NCBI GenBank assembly: GCA_009809945.1 | Contig: WTPW01000440.1 | Span: 21,608 to 85,607 of the forward strand | Source of the DNA: Gigaspora margarita | Taxonomy: Eukaryota > Glomeromycota > Glomeromycetes > Diversisporales > Gigasporaceae | Length of the DNA stretch: 64,000 bases | Direction: 5' to 3' | Shown: piece after piece, positions 11,165 to 23,039 of the stretch | Layout of the letters: every line of letters starts with the position of its first letter | Numbering within the stretch: the stretch's first letter is position 1 | Notes under the pieces: model-generated | The model's input: only the letters and a program-made list of their open reading frames with translations | Databases searched by the model: none | What the model was told of the DNA's origin: nothing | Position numbers and translations under genes: made by a program

Positions 11165-11465
11165 TTTGGTTTCAAAGTGCTCACTTGGGATTTGTTTTTA
11201 TTTAAGTACTATTGAATCATGGCATTCTATATAGAAAACTATCTGATATTTGTACATTGCCAAGAGTACAATTAGCTACACCCAACTTTTGATTATCTAT
11301 TTAAGTAGCCACCCATGGTGTTGTTCAGAAATTGTAGTTTAAAATTTTCTATACTAGCTACTATACCTACAACCATATACTGATATTGTCTATTTAAACT
11401 TTCTAATTATTGTCTTCTGCTAGTTTGCCTTGATCTACTAGAATACAGTTCCAGATTCTACTCGT
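11165..11465. repeat. Direct repeat, copy 1 of 2
   Basis: In order this holds GCTCACTTGGGATTTG, TACTATTGAATCATGGCATT, CAACTTTTGATTATCTATTT, ACCATATACTGATATTGTCT and TGCCTTGATCTACTAGAATA. The same order with many substitutions is found at 12,515-12,775, about 1.35 kb downstream. It is an old dispersed or duplicated repeat; see the rejected list for LTRs. Confidence 0.6.
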
Positions 11466-12514
11466 ATTTCAAACTCCCAAACTATTAGCCCAGAAGGATT
11501 AATTAGGCTAGCATTCTGGGCTATATAGTCTCCCTTTTTTGGTACATGCTTCTAAAACAAATATCTATTTTCTTTAGTATAACTCTGGCAACTAGATCAG
11601 TAAGGGCCCCTATATGACTATTTTTATTGTTCATTTTTCTAGTTTCTATTTTTATTCTAGTTCTGTTCTGCAGCACTATCAAAAGTTGGCTACCTCTTCA
11701 TACTGTCTTTACAAGTATAGTTCTTTCAAAAATTCTCAAATGCCTCTTGGAATATACTTTTGCTTTTTGGACTTATTTAGTTTTGGACTATCCATAATGC
11801 CAATTGCATTTTTTTAATTTATAATATAGATGCTGTTTACTTCTAATATGAGTTAGTGTAACCCAATCTACAAATCTACAGATCTAGGCTCAGAATCAAG
11901 ATTAATGCAACACAGATATAAATTTTTTAAAAATATCACTTGTAAAATTCAAATACTATAACTTTTGGTTACAAATACTTGGGGGTAACAACAACCCAAC
12001 TATACTATATTGCTAAACCCATATTAATCAACTTTCTATTATTTATTTAATTTTTGATAAATAGAAATACTGGAATATTGGGATTTCATACAAAAATACT
12101 ATTTATAATTTTTAATAAATGCTATATTTATTTATATATACCTATATACTTGTTGATCTTTAAAAATTATTACAATTAGGTTTAGGCCACAGATAAGTAT
12201 TTAGGTTTACTTATATATATATCTGAGTTTTTATTCTTAGCATTAAATTTAAAAAAATGAAATTTCTTTCTGTACTGTAAAAAGTTTCTATTAAATTTAA
12301 TAAAGATAAAAGCAAGGTCTCACCTTTAATATTTAAAAAAAAAATTATTACAATATTTTTTATTATAAAAAAGGCATTTTCTCTATATTTTAAGTATAAA
12401 GGTTTCAAATAAATTGCAGGTATTTTTTATATAAAAAACTAACTTGAATAAAAATTCTAATATATTATGCTAATAGAATATTATTTGAATTAAAAATACT
12501 ATTTTAATTTTTTT

Positions 12515-12775
12515 TTAGTTTAAAATTGCCTACTTGGAATTGGATTTTATTCAAGAACTATTAAACTATAGAATTCTACATAAAGGACTATATACATTGA
12601 TGCAAGTACAACTAGCAATATTTGCAACTTTTGATTGCCTATTTAAGTAAGCATCTGAAGGTTCTACACTAGCCGCTAAATCTACAACCTATATACTGGT
12701 ATTGTCTGATTAAACTCTCCTCTTGCTAGTTTATTTTGCATTACCAGAATACAGGTCTAGGTTTATTCAGTTCCC
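12515..12775. repeat. Direct repeat, copy 2 of 2
   Basis: Diverged copy of 11,165-11,465: GCCTACTTGGAATTGG, ACTATTAAACTATAGAATTC, CAACTTTTGATTGCCTATTT, ACCTATATACTGGTATTGTC, GCATTACCAGAATACAG. Deletions relative to copy 1 are visible around the middle. Confidence 0.6.
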
Positions 12776-13929
12776 TTAAAACTAGTTCATCTTTATAGAA
12801 AACTTGGTAAAATAGTACCTGTTCTTAGTGCTCATATGGACCAGACTCAAACCAGACTTTAGTCAAGTCTAAGTCTGGTCTAATTTTAGACCAGATTTAG
12901 ACTTTTATATTCAGACTTTTTAGTTAAGACTAAGTTTGGTCCAGGTCTGGTCTGAAGTCTGCAAACTAGTTTGAGATTGAATATATTTATATATATTTTT
13001 TGGTAATAAACAAGTTTACTTAGTGCACATCAGCAAAATAAATATATGAAATCTTTCGAAAGAAATTGCATGCCGAAATCTTTCGAAAGAATTGCGATTA
13101 ATGCGAAATCTTTCGAAAGAATCGCAATCTTTCAAAAGATTTCAGTATGCATTTTTTTCGAAAGATTTTGGAAGAAATTTTGAAATATTTCAAAATGTAT
13201 TGCGAAATATTGCGAAATAGGGCAAATAAAAACAATGCAACCCCGTACCTAATTTATACCTAATTTGTACCTAATTATCCCCTCCGGGGTCGCAGAAGGT
13301 AATTTTTTGCATATTATCACAATATTTCACAATATTTCGCAAAATTTCAAAATTTTTTTTAAAAAAATAAATAAACAATATACATATTCACATAATCACG
13401 CTTTTGCAAATTTTGATCATTTTTACAGGTTTTCGCATTGTTTCGCATTTTAATATAAAATTTTATATTTTTTTATTTAGGCCATACAAAATTATATAAT
13501 TGGTTTTCATATCCCGGCCGGGTCGCCAAAGTCAGGTTTGGAAATTTTTTTTTTTATTCGGTTAGCCAATAAAAATTTTCTATTCAATAATCTTGTGACA
13601 GAATAATCAACTTGTACAAGATCGAACTGCATTATGAGTGATTAGTAGGCTAACTTATAAGAGTCTAGGTACTACTGAAAGGAAAGATTATTTTAATATG
13701 TTAAATTGTTTATATTAATTTGTTCTTATTGTTCAAAATGAGAGGCTTGATTTTTAATGCTCGAAAATTGTGGGAATCTTTTTATTTACATTTTGACGAT
13801 GTTTTTGCATCATCAATTGTAAATACGATTGAAGGTCTCAGATTTTATCGTTTTAATAAAGTTTGTGATTTATTTATTGATTTTTTTAGATGGATAATAA
13901 TAATAGATATATTATAATGGTAATGAATA

Positions 13930-16420
13930 AAATAAATTGAAAACAGGGATAGACAAAGGATTATGTTATTAAATTTACAAATGCGGTGTTGAGTTAGTTA
14001 TTATCATAATCTTACTATAAACTACTGCGAAAAATTTTGTTGCAGAAATTAGCTATCCGGATGTGAACAAAGTTGAGTTAGTTGCATTATAATTATCGTG
14101 ATTTTAAATAGTTTCTGTAAAGAATAATTTACTTGTTGACGTAGTATACAGTGGTTAAGGTTGAATTAGTATTGAAATTTTCATAATTCCAACGGAAAAA
14201 TTGTTACAGAACCTACTCGCTATTCTAGTGATCCCTTATTTGGTTACGGTTGAGTTGGTTGCATTGGAATTATAACGATTTACTATGAAGAATTCTATTG
14301 TAGAACTTATTCACTAATGCGGTACATAGCATACAGCGGTTGGAGTATCATGATTTCTACTATATTACTATAAAAATTCTGTTAGAGCTTATTTTCTAAT
14401 TCAATACATGCAGTGGTTATAGTTGAGCCAATATTGAATTAACGTGATATTTATTGTAAAAACTTCTATTACAAAACTTACTCGCTTTTCTAATGACTAT
14501 AGTATATAATTAAGTTGGTTGCATTGGAATTATCATGAATTCTAACAATTTACTGTACTTGCTAATGCAATTTATACAACTATTAAGGTTGAGTTATTAT
14601 AATGATTTCTACATAAATTCCGTCACAGAACTTGCTATTACGATGGCTATAGTATTTGGTTAAATTTGAGTTAGTTGCATTCTAATTTCTACTAAGAGTT
14701 ACTGTAAAAAATTCAGCCATAGGAATTATCATTAATGGGTACACATAGTCGAGTTAGTATTGAAATTATGATTTCTATCATAAGTTACTGTAAAAACTTC
14801 TGTTACAAAACTTCCTGTTTCGTTATTACTATTTGTGGTTAAAATCGATATAATTAGAATTTTCATGAATTCCACCATATTAACACTTTTTTTATTAGAC
14901 ATTATGAAGATACATGATGGGAGTAGTGCTCCACTTTATTATGCTATTGCATATTGTGCTCCTAACGACTCTATATACACGTGAATATTCTCACGTAACG
15001 AAGCATCATTTAATAACCAATAGAGAATTGCCAATGCTAAAGTGTGGCGCATTCTACTTTTAATAAAGTAGCGAGTTAGAGCTCATACATATGGTTTGGC
15101 ACATTCAACTCGTTACATACAACATTAAAATTTTTTTTCTTATAATAGCGAGTTCGAGCTCACGATATAGTGCGGCACCTTCAACTCAGTACAAATGACA
15201 ACATAAAGTAGTGAGTTCGAGCCCACGCTATGGTACGACACATTCAACTTGTTGCGCATTTAATCGGTGTATTAGGCATTGATAAAGATAATCAGATCTA
15301 AGGAGTTTTAAAAAACATGGTTCACAGTTTATAATTAACTCGTTGCATGCATATCTAAGAACATACTTACGTACTCTCGTATGTTCATGCACTAGTAGCA
15401 TAACGCGCATAACAACAAGCAGGGCGCTAGGTGCAATGAATGAGAGGGCAGGAGGACTGGTGCCAGCTTATAATCGGGTATTGAAGAGAACAAGTGACAA
15501 GACAAGCGAAGTAATAAAGTACTAAGATTCACCATATACTCCCACATGTATCTTTATAATCTCTGTTGTATCCGTTGCATACAATCATATGCTATTACCT
15601 TTTTCATAAAAGTCTAAATTTCATATAAGCCACAAATCTGGTTATCCTCTCGATAATAACTCTAGCGTGACTATCGTCAACGCATAGGGCTAAAATTCTG
15701 TTATAGAGCATGCTCACTAATGTAGTACATACAGTGAGTGAATTAGTGTTGGAATTTTTATGATTTTTTTTATGTTACTGCAAAAATTCTGTTGCAGAAC
15801 TTGCTGTTATCACGGTATTAAGTAAGTTTGCATTAGAATTTTTGTGATTTCTATTAAATTTACTATTAAGGTTCTATTATTGAATTTACTGGTACTCGCA
15901 ATAAAGTATACATGGTGGTTAAAGATGAGTTAGTATTGAAATGTTCATGATTTCTACTCTAAATTATTGTAAAAAATTTAATTACAAAAATTACTATTCT
16001 GGTATTTAATTAAAATCAAGTTAGTTTGCATTGACTTCTACAATGAGTAGTTGCAAAACATTCTGCTACAGACTTTACTCATTAATGCGGCTCACTTGGG
16101 TTAATCTTGACATTAACATGATTTTATCATAAATTACTGTAAAAACAATTTTGTTAATTCTGTAACTATAAATATGTGGTTGAGTTTGTTGAATTGGAAT
16201 TAATATAATATGTGCCACGAATTACCGTAAAGAATTCTATTACAGCCTTACACTGACCAGAGCATGTAGTTAAGATTGAATTGATTGCGCATTGGAATTA
16301 TTATAATTTACTGTTCTATTTCAGAGTTACTTGTTAGTACGGCACATATAGTGGTTAAGGTTGAGTTAGGATTTGATTTATACTATTAAGTTTCTGTAAA
16401 AAAATTCTACTATAAAATTA
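13930..16420. repeat. Degenerate ~100-110-bp tandem repeat block (satellite-like)
   Basis: From 13,930 to about 14,895 and again from 15,650 to 16,420 the same series of words recurs with a loose period: TGAGTTAGTTGCATTGGAAT, TATCATGATTTCTA, ATTACTGTAAAAATTCTGTT, ACAGAACTTACTCGCTAAT, then TACATACAGTGGTTAAGG. About twenty partial units can be counted. The middle (14,895-15,650) is occupied by another repeat. Related units appear at 48,880-49,450. Its richness in G/C compared with the flanks is notable. Confidence 0.65.
15035..15260. repeat. ~75-85-bp tandem repeat with tRNA B-box-like word
   Basis: Three successive units share AAAGTAGCGAGTTNGAGCYC, then ATGGTNYGRCACATTCAACT and CGTTACATA-AACA. 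The word GCGAGTTCGAGCTC resembles the tRNA B box (GGTTCGANNCC), but no A box is found at the right spacing and no cloverleaf could be drawn. It interrupts the larger satellite-like block. Confidence 0.6.
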
Positions 16421-16425
16421 GTTTA

Positions 16426-16659
16426 ATGACAATAAAACCAATTAAAGAGTTGTTGCGTCACCCAGTATGTGTGATCCAAACATGCACACCACGTGACCAT
16501 GACAATTATGCAGCATACTCTAAATTACAGTATGCGGGATTTTGCACCAATGCAATCATACTAATTAAAGCCGAAGAACATCCAGTTCCAGGTCAATTTG
16601 TAAGAATAATCTGTATATATATCCGTGAAAATAAACCAACGAAAACACAATGTTTGTAA
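16426..16659 (+). CDS. Short unassigned open reading frame (77 residues)
   Basis: The ATG at 16,426 opens MTIKPIKELLRHPVCVIQTC, followed by a stretch with PRDHDNYAAY, LQYAGFCTNA and EEHPVPGQFVRI. Composition is balanced and not low-complexity, unlike most short frames here. It follows the satellite-like block inside the 6-kb insertion, so if real it would be an element gene. No family or motif is recognised, there is no signal peptide, and no splice partner was found. It may be chance. Confidence 0.2.
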   Translation: MTIKPIKELLRHPVCVIQTCTPRDHDNYAAYSKLQYAGFCTNAIILIKAEEHPVPGQFVRIICIYIRENKPTKTQCL

Positions 16660-17479
16660 TATTATAATAAAACTTCTATAAGTGCACGTCTTTGTGACTG
16701 AGCTTTAACGATATGCACTTAAAGAATGATAAATGCATTTATAATTATAATATAAACATATTTGGGATCTGTACTTATGTGTGCACTCAGATCAGCTATA
16801 GGTATTTTGGCTAGAAGTTATTCGATAGTTAGTTATATAATAGCAGCATATTTTTTTATAAGCTGTAAAACAAGCATCAAAGAAAAACTTAGTGATTCTT
16901 TTTATTTATTTATTTTAAATATATAACTGAATAGTAATAATAAAAATTAAAAAAGACTAATTTAAAAAAAAAATTTTACTATAAAAAAAAAAAAGCCATG
17001 CGGCTGGGTCACTAACACTGTCCCTTGATATGAAAACCAAGTATATAATTTTGTGCGGCCTTATTATTATACATTATATATTTTAAATTTATTTTAAATT
17101 AAATATACATTTTTATTCAATATTACATATTTTATTATATTTTATTATACATATATTATACAAAAAAAAAATGAAAAAAATGACGAAAAAAAATAAAACC
17201 AAAAAAAAATGAAAAAAACAAAACTGAAAATGAAAAAAAAACTGTATTTAAAATACTTTCGCACTTTTTCACATATAATCCCATAAAAAACTAGCCCTAC
17301 ATGCTTATTTTCGCTCACCCAGTTAGCTATTATTTTGCTTCTTTGTTTTAACTATTGTTTTGCTTCGGCTATTCTTTTGTTTTCACTATCATCTTCGTTT
17401 TGCTCTTCTTTTTAAATTCTTCCTAAAAATAGTAGAGAAGTGAAAAAATAAAAAAAAACCACTTCTCAAAAGTGTTGAT

Positions 17480-18060
17480 ATTCCCAGAAAAATCCAGTTT
17501 GTTCTTGCAAAGTGCTGGAGAAGTTAGAATTGGTGTTCTTGTAAAGTACCAGAAAAGTCAGTTCATTTTCTTGCAAAGTTCCAAAGAAAGTCAGGAATAA
17601 ATAAAAAAAAAATTAAAAAAATAAGTAAAAAAAAAGAAAACAACCAAAAAACAAAAATGTAAGCAAACTAAATAAAAAAAATGAAGACCCAAATCTCTAT
17701 TTTCCTAAAGTAAGAGTTCGTTTCTTGCAATTTAGAAATTGTCGAAGGTTTTCAAAATGTGCCAGAATAAATAAAAAAATAAAAATTAAAAAAATAAGTA
17801 AAAAGAAAACAAACAAAAAAAACAGAATGTAAGCAAACTGAATAAAAAAATAGAACCCAATTCTCTATTTCTCTAATATAAAGAGGCATTCTTGAAAATT
17901 TACAAATTGCTAGAGAAAGCAATTGTGTGTTCTTGCAAAGTTTCGAAGAGCTGCGCAAAGTGGTAAAAAGTCATTGGATATCTTGTAAAGTGCCAGAGAA
18001 TTTAGGGTTGGTGTTTTTGTAAAGTATAGAAATAAAATAAAAAAAATTAAAAAATAATAA
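17480..18060. repeat. Degenerate tandem repeat, period roughly 180 bp
   Basis: Units alternate a TTCTTGCAAAGT-type part (with GCCAGA and GTAAAGTACC) and an A-rich part (AAAAATAAGTAAAAAGAAAA, then ATGTAAGCAAACTRAATAAA and CCCAAWTCTCTATTT). Clear A-rich cores lie near 17,600-17,690 and 17,780-17,875, with a third partial unit to about 18,060. Reverse-strand frames here are only the A-rich tract read backwards. Confidence 0.55.
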
Positions 18061-18179
18061 ATAAAAAAAAAATGAAAGAACAAAACGAAACTAAACAAAA
18101 CAAAACAAAACTAAACGAAACAAAACGAAACCAAAAAAAAATAAACTAAAAATGAAAAAACAATGTAAAAGTAATAAAA

Positions 18180-18800
18180 GATCTAAATTATAAACAAAAA
18201 AATCTAATCTGATCTTGTACTACAATCATCAAAACATTTTGAAACATTTTGAAAATATTAGTCAAACGTGTTCTTGGTATGATCCAGGGTACAGATCAAC
18301 TGATCTAGCTTGATTTTCTATTTTTAAAATATTTCGAAACAATTCGAAATATTAAAAAAAAAAGAAGAGAAAAAAAAAGGGAGAGAGAAGAAAAGAGAGA
18401 GAGAAAAAAAAAGAGAGGAGAAAAAAAAAGAAAAAGGAGAGAAAAAAAGTGAGTGAGGAGTAAAAATCGCATGAAAACGCTTTTTTTTTTTTTTTTTCCT
18501 ATGCCAGTTTTCTTTAGTTTGTTTTTCTCTTTTTTTTTAGTCTACTTTTTTTTGAAATTTTACTTTTTTTTTTTTTTTTTTACCCGGTGATTCAAAACAC
18601 TATGTAATTGTTAAAGTGAAAGAAAAAAAACAATATAGAACTGTATAGAAGATCTAATTTATAAACAAAGATCTGATCGTGTAATACAGAATTTGTAGAT
18701 TAATTTTGATACATAATACAAAATTTTGAACTATTTCGAAAATATAGTCAATGCATCCTTGGCATGACCCAGGTTACATATCCTGATTCAGCTGATCCAG
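18180..18800. repeat. Direct repeat pair flanking a purine/pyrimidine tract
   Basis: 18,180-18,310 and 18,640-18,800 share AGATCTAAWTTATAAACAAA, TCTGATCKTGTAMTACA, AAAATATTAGTCAA, TTGGYATGAYCCAGG and CTGATCCAGC. Between them lies the polypurine and polypyrimidine tract. The pair probably marks an internal duplication of the 6-kb element's right arm. Confidence 0.5.
18355..18590. other. Polypurine tract followed by polypyrimidine tract
   Basis: About 115 bases of almost pure A/G (GGGAGAGAGAAG-type words) are followed, after a short gap, by about 100 bases dominated by T runs with C. Such a mirror arrangement could fold back or form triplex DNA, but no function is visible. Confidence 0.5.
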
Positions 18801-19450
18801 CCAGTTCTAAAATATTTTGAATTATTTCGATTACAAAATATTTCAAAAAACATTTCAAATCCACTTTCGAAATATTTCAAAACTATTTTTGAAATATTTT
18901 GAAATATATTTCAAAATATTTTGAAATATATTGCGATATGCAAAATCTTTCGAAAGATTTTGCAGTAACGCAATCTTTCGAAAGATTTTGGTACTATAAA
19001 TTTGCTAATGCATGAAGTTAGAATTGTTGGTATAATTTTGTGAATCATAAAATTTTATATAATTTTATTAATAAAATTCTATAAAAATCTTATAATTTAT
19101 AATTTTTTATTAATTATTTCTTATACATTAAATAAACTTGATTAGCATCTAAAAATATATAAATCAGCAAAATTAATTTTATTTTACTTGAAATTTAAAG
19201 AATAAATATTAATTTTGAACTTTTGATCCAAAAGTCAAATTTAAATAAAATAAAAAAAACTCTGCCAATTTAATACATTTTTAAATGTTCAACAAGTTTA
19301 CTTAGTGCATTAAGTTAGTATTAATTAGTAAAATTTTGTGAATAATAAGACTTTATAGAATTTTATTAATAAAATTCTATAAAGCCTTATAATTCACAAT
19401 ATTTACTAATTAATTCTAACTTAATGCACTAAATAAATTTATTTAGTACA

Positions 19451-20503
19451 CAATCAACTCTTTCTGACAATACCTCGAACCAACAATTACCGAACGGACC
19501 TGCAACAACACTTATAGTTAGTAACATTTACTTTATACAAGACTTCACTGATAGCAACTGGAATAAGGAGTTTAGAGCTTGGAGAGTCCCTTGGACTGTA
19601 TGGAATATTTGAAATAGAGTTGAAATAGAGCTTCCCTTTGGGTTTGAGACTTCTTAGTAAAAGACTACGGAACTATAGAAGAAGTAGTTGGTGAAAACCA
19701 GAAGTCTTTGTCAAGTATCTGTGGAGCTGTGGCAGAGTAGAAGCAGAAACCTGGTTGACTTTACTATTCTATATAATGCAAACTACTACACTCTCTTTAT
19801 GTTGATTTATTTTTGCCTCCCACTCAGTTTTTTCTCTAATTTTTTCAAAAAGTGGCGATTTCGGCATACCCCCTCCAGAAGATCAATATTGTCTACATCT
19901 AAAAATGGAAACTCTAGTGCAGAAGTCATGAGAAGTCACGTGCTTACAACACTGCCTGGTGTCCACGTGGAGTCAGTGAATGACAAAGGTCTAATGAATG
20001 AATTTGTAATAAAATTTTTGATTGGTGGATCTCGCACCTCTTAGAAGATGTAAGGTTACGTAGTCACATTCTTTACTGTAATACAGTATTGAGATCACTT
20101 AGAACCATACTGTATAATTTTTACGAGTTTAGTATAGACTTTGACTATACCTATCTAGATTTATTTTGTTTTCTTTTTCTTTTTTCTTTTTCTATTTGTT
20201 TTTGTCTTTTCTTTACATGCTCCTTGTGAAGAAGTTAAAATTTTAAGAAAAAAAAGGCGGTTTTGATATTGGCATCCAACACCTGTCAGTGATTAATGGA
20301 AAATAACTCAGAGGGTATACTCTGAGACTGGATCGAGACAAATGTTTGGTATGGTGGATCACTTTGGGTAATTGACTTTGTCAATACTTGGAGAGTTTCT
20401 TTTAAATAGAATGTTAGTAGTCATTTGTATTCGTACAAAAGGCAGTTAGACTGTATAGTTTATTAATAAAAAGAGGCAAGATCGCCAAATGCAAAAAAAA
20501 AAA
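19451..20503 (+). mobile_element. Non-LTR retroelement insertion with poly(A) tail and target duplication
   Basis: TTATTTAGTACA occurs at 19,439-19,450 and 20,504-20,515. The insert ends in a run of A after GATCGCCAAATGC, so it inserted by target-primed reverse transcription. A frame (19,688-20,044) ends HVESVNDKGLMNEFVIKFL then IGGSRTS and has the look of a fragment of a LINE protein, but I cannot place it in a named clade. At about 1.05 kb it is too short for a full LINE and lacks a reverse transcriptase, so it is internally deleted or non-autonomous. It lies within the foldback array. Confidence 0.65.
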
Positions 20504-21367
20504 TTATTTAGTACATAAAATTATATTAAATTGTAGTATTATTTTTATTTTACTTAAAATTTGAAAAATGATGTTAAATTTGGAATTTTTTGATAACAAT
20601 TCAAAATTATGCATATATTCTCCAAATTTCTAGTAAAATTAAAAAATTTTTGCCAATTTGATATATTTTTAGATACTAAACAATTTACTTAGTGCACAAA
20701 GTTAGTATTAATTGGTAAATTTTTGAATCATGAAATTTTCAAGAATTTTATTAATAAAATTTTATAAAACTTTATGATTTATAAAATTTATTAATTATTC
20801 TATCTTTATGTACTAGTAAACTTGTTTAGCATCTAAAATATATTAAATTAGCAGAATTATTTTTATTTTATTTGAAATTTAGAGAATAGATTAATAATTT
20901 TGGATTTTTGATTAAAAAAGTCAAATTTAAGCATTTTTTATCTAATTTCAAGTAAAATAAAAACACTCTGCTAATTTAATATATTTTTAAATACTAAACA
21001 AGTTACTTGGTACATTAAATTAGAATTAATTAGTATAATCTTGTAAATAATAATATTTTATAGAATTTTATTAATAAAATTCTATAAAATCTTATTGCTC
21101 ACAAGATTTTACTAAATAATTCTCACTAAGTAAACTTATTCAGTATCTAAAAATACATTAATTCAGCAAAATTGTTTTTATTTTACTTGAAATTTGAAAA
21201 AATAATGCTTAAATTTGACTTTTTTGATCAAAAAATTCATAATTATGTATCTATTTTCTAATTCAAATAAAATAATTCTGCCAATTTAATCTATTTTTAG
21301 GTGTTAAACAAGCTTACTTAGTATATAAAGTTAGATTTAATTAATAAAAATTTGTGAATTATAAGAT

Positions 21368-21735
21368 GAATTAATTTAGTTATACCCGTAGGGGTACATT
21401 AAATTTTTTGTACCCATTATTTTGATCATATGATATTATATACAAAACCAGTAATACTGATATTGTTTATGTTAGGTTAGGATTAGGATAAGAGCTATGT
21501 TAGGGTTAGGGTTTGGGCTGTTATATAGTAAAATTGTTCAAGGAAAACTTTTTATTAATGCACAAAAGGTGTTTTAGTATGTAGTTTCTTGTGAAATAAG
21601 TGATTTTTGTCAAAATGAACATTTGTTTTGAATTTTTCTGATTGTGTAACATTACACCTGATCTTGAATTTTGGTGGCGATCTATAGGTCACATGATGCA
21701 GGTATATGTACCTTTGGGTACATATATATAATCCC
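21368..21735. mobile_element. 368-bp element with TTATAAGAT duplication, inside the foldback array
   Basis: TTATAAGAT flanks both ends (21,359-21,367 and 21,736-21,744). Near the ends ATACCCGTAGGGGTACAT and ATGTACCTTTGGGTACATAT form inverted words. The 8-9-bp duplication suggests hAT-like insertion. The interior carries the TTAGGGTTAGGG stretch, CTTTTTATTAATGCACAAAA and ATTACACCTGATCTTGAATT, so it is a full-length member of the family seen at 7.4, 23.1, 29.0 and 30.4 kb, or that family lies inside it. Confidence 0.7.
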
Positions 21736-21945
21736 TTATAAGATTTTATATAATTTTATTAATAAAATTTTATAAAATCTTATAATTCACAAAATTTACT
21801 AATTAATTCTAACTTCATGCACTAAGTAAACTTGTTTAGCACCAAAAAATATATATAAATATATTAAGACTCAGACCAGTTGCAGACTTCAAACCAGACC
21901 CAGAATGGACTCATAATTGAGTCCAAGTCTAGTCTAAAGCAAATT

Positions 21946-23039
21946 TAATATATTATTTAAAGCATAATTAGCTTATAACTTTACAAATATGCTTTTTATA
22001 TAGGTTGCTAAATCTAAAACAATTAATTATATATTATTAAATAAGATATTCCAATTACTAAAGTACAAACAGTTAACTGTTCAATCAATAAATTGTTAGC
22101 TATGCCTAAGTAATTTACAACTACTAATTTAGTTGGATTATAATAGTTAAACAATACTTTATACTCTACAATCAGATGTTTTATTAACAATTGTTAAACC
22201 TTTTGCCACTAATTATTTGCTTAATTGTAACTAAATAGTTTTTAAAGACTTCAGAAAGATACTTATAATATAAGTTATTAGCCAAAAAAAATATTGCTAT
22301 CTTTATATAAATACATTTTTAACTATTCTAAGCTTGCCCAGTTTTTTAGATAAATATTAGCTTGAATAAATATATAAATTAAATTACAAATAGTAGTCTT
22401 CTTTGATTCACTTACTTTGACTACAGAATCCAAAGTGGGTTGTTTGGTTTTATTTGAAAAAAATCTGCTTCTTGTTTTAAAAATGATACAGTGCATACAA
22501 CCTAAAGATAGCAATATTTTAAATGACTACTACATTAAAAACTTCTTGTTATTTAAAGAATAGACTTAAACAAATCTAATTACAATTTAATTTTTTTTAA
22601 ATTTCAAGTATAAAAAAAGTTATACCATTTTTAACATTATTAATTGCTATTAGTAAATAGTATAAATTTGAAATATCATATAAGTCAAATATGTATTTTA
22701 ATTGTAAAAAATAGACACACAAAAGGGTATACAAAATACATTAATGTAATTGGTTATAAACTTTAAATTTTATTTTTATAAAACTTTTTATGACAAATCT
22801 TGCAATTTTATTAAATCCAATCCAAAATTTTAGGCTGAATGCATATTTGAAATTTGAAACAGGTTTGTATAACTTGCTGTCTTTAAGTTGTATGCACTGT
22901 ATATATTTATATTAAAATAGTTCATTTTTATTGCTTTGCTTTCCAATTTAAAAAGTGTTAACAAAATCAACACTTTAGAAAACCAATATTAGTAGCAAAG
23001 TTGCTTGAAATTTTTGTATATAATAATATGTAATAATTT
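21946..23039. other. Gene-free AT-rich stretch
   Basis: No gene is recognised. A small inverted pair (ATATTGCTATCTTTA at about 22,292 and its complement at about 22,504) could mark a 235-bp MITE at 22,288-22,522; flanking duplications are not clear. Confidence 0.35.

Larger units (their letters stand above)
10367..12837. other. Gene-free AT-rich stretch with a diverged direct repeat
   Basis: No gene is recognised. It contains the direct repeat pair listed separately at 11,165-11,465 and 12,515-12,775. The remaining sequence is A/T-rich with only short accidental frames. Confidence 0.4.
13028..19010. mobile_element. ~6-kb insertion with CTTTCGAAAG subterminal repeats
   Basis: The foldback array is interrupted after TTAGTGCA (about 13,027) and resumes at CATGAAGTTAG (19,011). 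The ends are CATCAGCAAAATAAATATAT on the left and TTTGCTAATG on the right, an imperfect inverted pair (CATYAGCAAA). Next to both ends lie several copies of the palindrome AATCTTTCGAAAGATT and TTTCAAAATATTTCGAAATA-like words. Deeper in, a 34-base inverted pair (GGTTTTCATATC region) lies at about 13,482-13,517 and 17,031-17,075. The interior holds satellite-like repeats and one short frame, but no transposase was seen. The duplication at the join is ambiguous. Confidence 0.55.
12838..21945. mobile_element. Composite: TA-site foldback-array element split by three later insertions
   Basis: The left end follows a TA and reads GTGCTCATATGGACCAGAC, then repeats AGTCTGGTC words in both orientations to about 12,980. 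Near 21,870-21,940 the same kind of words (CAGACCAGTTGCAGAC, AGTCCAAGTCTAGTC) run in mirror order, though the terminal GGAGCAC is lost. Between them the foldback array runs over 12,990-13,027, 19,011-19,450, 20,504-21,367 and 21,736-21,850. The gaps are a 6-kb element, a non-LTR copy and a 368-bp element. Removing them leaves a body like the complete element at 36,841-38,691. Confidence 0.6.

Noticed and set aside
11165-12775. Direct repeats 1.35 kb apart as possible LTRs
   Set aside because: The copies are strongly diverged from each other, lack TG...CA ends and have no primer site or retroelement coding between them.
13720-13917. Forward 65-residue frame (MRGLIFNARKLWESF)
   Set aside because: Balanced composition but no family, no splice partner, and it borders directly on the satellite-like block.
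21475-21520. TTAGGGTTAGGG-like stretch, also at 7.4, 8.6 and 30.7 kb
   Set aside because: Degenerate and always in the same position inside a MITE family, so not a telomere or interstitial telomere site.
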